DNA of 7,164 nt from Erysipelotrichaceae bacterium (GTDB lineage Bacteria; Bacillota_I; Bacilli_A; Erysipelotrichales; Erysipelotrichaceae). The position numbers and the translations under genes were made by a program. Shown here piece by piece: positions 5,910 through 7,164 of this stretch. The stretch spans positions 1 to 7,164 of the forward strand of contig JAFWKS010000273.1 in the NCBI GenBank assembly GCA_017511325.1. Reading direction: 5' to 3'. The notes under the pieces were generated by a model. The model worked only from the letters and a program-made list of their open reading frames with translations. It did not search any database and was not told the origin of the DNA. The stretch's first letter is position 1. Each line of letters starts with the position of its first letter.

Positions 5910-7013
5910 ATGACAATCAGACCAGAATACAATCAGGTAGCCAGAATAAAAGTATTCGGTATCGGCGGTGCAGGATGCAATGCCGTCAATCGAATGGTCA
6001 ATGATGGTGTCAAAGGTGTCGACTTCTATGTATGCAACACCGATATTCAGTCATTGAATCTGTCTAAATGTCCAAATAAGCTTGTTCTGGGCAGGGAACT
6101 GACTAAAGGCCTCGGTGCCGGTGGCAATCCGGAGATCGGTCATAAATCTGCCCTTGAATCTCAGGAAGACATCAAAAAGGCGATCGCCGGCTCAGACATG
6201 GTCTTCATCACCTGCGGTATGGGTGGCGGGACAGGAACCGGTGCAGCACCGGTCTTCTGCAAGATCGCCAAAGATATGGGTGCTTTAGTAGTTGGGATCG
6301 TTACAAAGCCTTTTGATTTTGAAGGACGCAGAAGGATGGGTCAGGCCAATGTCGGCATCGAACAGATGAAGCAGTACGTCGACTCTTTGATCATCGTTTC
6401 AAACAACCAGCTTTTGAATGTCATAGGAAAGATCCCGATGCAGGAAGCTTTCAAGGAAGCAGACAATGTCTTAAGACAGGGTGTGCAGACGATCACAGAC
6501 CTGATCGCAGTTCCAGCTTTCATCAATCTGGATTTTGCAGATATAAGGACTGTTATGGAAGGCAAGGGCACTGCTCTTATCGGTATCGGTATGGCTCAGG
6601 GTGAAAACAAGGCCAAGGAAGCCGCTGCCAGAGCTATCAGATCACCGCTTCTTGAAGCTAATATCAAAGGCGCTAAATCTGCAATCATCAATATCACCGG
6701 TGGTCCTAATATCTCTTTGCAGGATTCTTCAATCGCTGTTGAATTCATCAAGGAAGCTGCCGGAAACGATATTGACATCATCTATGGTGTTGCGATCAAC
6801 GAATCTCTTGGCGAGGCCATTATCGTCACTGTCATTGCGACAGGCTTCGAACTGCCTAACACCAAACATTCTTCGCAGACTAGCATCCTGTTCGATAAGA
6901 ACAGTCCACCTGTTGTAAATGTTGACACTCCTCAGCCTGTCAGGAAAGAGGAAGTCGTCAGCAATATCGAAGAAGATGATGATGTACCAGCCTTCTTCAA
7001 GACGAGGATCTAG
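5910..7013 (+). CDS. ftsZ: Cell-division GTPase FtsZ
   Basis: A bacterial tubulin homologue that polymerises with GTP into the cytokinetic ring. The 367 residues include [13 protein letters not shown] (17-29), NTDIQSL (43-49), [14 protein letters not shown] (64-77), the tubulin signature [10 protein letters not shown] (105-114), the R/G-rich [12 protein letters not shown] (135-146) and the T7 synergy loop [11 protein letters not shown] (206-216), with D208 and D211 as catalytic acids that complete the GTPase site of the next subunit. The GTPase body ends near 315; a short linker of about 35-40 residues leads to an acidic segment and the conserved C-terminal peptide [12 protein letters not shown] (356-367), which binds FtsA and other partners. 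The linker is shorter than in many relatives. The gene follows ftsA with zero spacing and a strong SD, so the two are co-transcribed, and a terminator follows. No degeneracy is seen. Confidence 0.98.
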   Translation: MTIRPEYNQVARIKVFGIGGAGCNAVNRMVNDGVKGVDFYVCNTDIQSLNLSKCPNKLVLGRELTKGLGAGGNPEIGHKSALESQEDIKKAIAGSDMVFITCGMGGGTGTGAAPVFCKIAKDMGALVVGIVTKPFDFEGRRRMGQANVGIEQMKQYVDSLIIVSNNQLLNVIGKIPMQEAFKEADNVLRQGVQTITDLIAVPAFINLDFADIRTVMEGKGTALIGIGMAQGENKAKEAAARAIRSPLLEANIKGAKSAIINITGGPNISLQDSSIAVEFIKEAAGNDIDIIYGVAINESLGEAIIVTVIATGFELPNTKHSSQTSILFDKNSPPVVNVDTPQPVRKEEVVSNIEEDDDVPAFFKTRI

Positions 7014-7027
7014 TTCGATTTATTATG

Positions 7028-7050
7028 ACCGCAGTTGATCTGCGGTTTTA
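7028..7050 (+). terminator. Intrinsic terminator of the ftsA-ftsZ unit
   Basis: ACCGCAG (7028-7034) pairs with CTGCGGT (7040-7046) around a 5-nt loop and is followed by a T-rich tract (TTTTA, then more Ts to 7067). It starts 14 nt after the ftsZ stop. It separates ftsAZ from the gene that starts at 7136. Confidence 0.85.
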
Positions 7051-7067
7051 TATTGCTTTTATTATTT

Positions 7068-7091
7068 GAGATCAGCTGGATGCTTGATCTC
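7068..7091 (+). repeat. 7-bp inverted repeat just upstream of the last promoter
   Basis: GAGATCA (7068-7074) and TGATCTC (7085-7091) are perfect inverted copies separated by 10 nt. No T-run follows on the plus strand, so it is a poor terminator for ftsZ. It ends 5 nt before a -35-like TTGTAT, so it could be a binding site for a dimeric regulator of the partial gene. This is weak evidence; a 7-bp arm can occur by chance. Confidence 0.35.
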
Positions 7092-7096
7092 GGGAT

Positions 7097-7125
7097 TTGT
7101 ATTTGGAAATAATTTTTGTTAAAAT
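7097..7125 (+). promoter_or_regulatory. Putative promoter of the last gene, extended -10 TGTTAAAAT
   Basis: TTGTAT (7097-7102) and TAAAAT (7120-7125) are separated by 17 nt, and the -10 is preceded by TGT. The 9-mer TGTTAAAAT (7117-7125) is identical to the one before ftsA (4632-4640). The predicted start is about 7131-7133, 3-5 nt before ATG 7136, so the mRNA may be nearly leaderless. Confidence 0.5.
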
Positions 7126-7135
7126 ATTGATCGTT

Positions 7136-7164
7136 ATGTATAAATTAGAAGACGTTCCTTTACC
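7136..7164 (+). CDS. Start of an unidentified gene, cut by the window end
   Basis: An ATG at 7136 opens a frame that reads MYKLEDVPL before the window ends after nine full codons. It has no SD, but the putative promoter lies the same distance upstream as for ftsA, which is the main support for a real start. An in-frame TTG at 7127 is an alternative start. Nine residues are too few to name the protein; the start resembles the N-terminus of some Fic-family proteins, but that is only a hunch. Confidence 0.45.

Noticed and set aside
6601..6918. 105-residue frame inside ftsZ on the same strand
   Set aside because: It lies wholly within the conserved ftsZ coding region in another frame, has no SD and resembles no known domain.
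1..7164. Mobile elements, CRISPR arrays, tRNA/rRNA genes or riboswitches
   Set aside because: No long direct or inverted repeats, transposase motifs, repeat-spacer pattern or RNA-gene signatures were seen; nearly all sequence is explained by the listed genes.

Overview
This window looks like ordinary chromosomal sequence from a low-to-moderate GC member of the Bacillota (Firmicutes). The evidence is the order rsmB end, rlmN, PP2C phosphatase, PASTA kinase, rpe, rpmB, followed by an ftsA-ftsZ pair. The first part matches the well-known Bacillus subtilis order rsmB-rlmN-prpC-prkC-rsgA-rpe-thiN-spoVM-rpmB, but rsgA, thiN and spoVM are absent here. An Erysipelotrichia-like lineage is my guess from the divergent FtsA and the abbreviated locus; the sequence alone does not prove it.

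Layout. Bases 1-4257 (+) are one tightly packed transcription unit: the 3' end of rsmB (16S rRNA m5C methyltransferase), rlmN (23S rRNA/tRNA m2A methyltransferase), stp/prpC (PP2C phosphatase), prkC (membrane Ser/Thr kinase with PASTA repeats) and rpe (ribulose-phosphate 3-epimerase). Genes overlap or lie 2-4 nt apart, and the unit ends in an intrinsic terminator whose stem contains the rpe stop codon. Bases 4325-4604 (-) hold the convergent rpmB gene (ribosomal protein L28) with its own promoter, Shine-Dalgarno (SD) site and terminator. Bases 4632-7050 (+) are a second unit, divergent from rpmB: a divergent ftsA followed directly by a canonical ftsZ and a terminator. The last 115 bases hold a 7-bp dyad, a putative promoter and the first nine codons of another gene.

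How it fits together. The first unit joins ribosome maturation, the PrkC/Stp phosphorylation switch that responds to cell-wall fragments, and a pentose-phosphate enzyme. The second makes the membrane anchor (FtsA) and the polymer (FtsZ) of the division ring. PASTA kinases phosphorylate division proteins in several Gram-positive bacteria, so a link between the units is plausible, but nothing in the sequence demonstrates it.

No mobile element, CRISPR array, tRNA or rRNA was seen, and no new multi-gene system is evident. The points most worth a second look are: (1) the FtsA nucleotide-binding loops are strongly degenerate, and each carries a cysteine; (2) ftsA and the last, partial gene each have the same 9-mer TGTTAAAAT 9-10 nt before the ATG and no SD, which suggests leaderless mRNAs; (3) rsgA is missing between prkC and rpe; (4) ftsAZ sits next to rpmB with no peptidoglycan (dcw) genes visible beside it.
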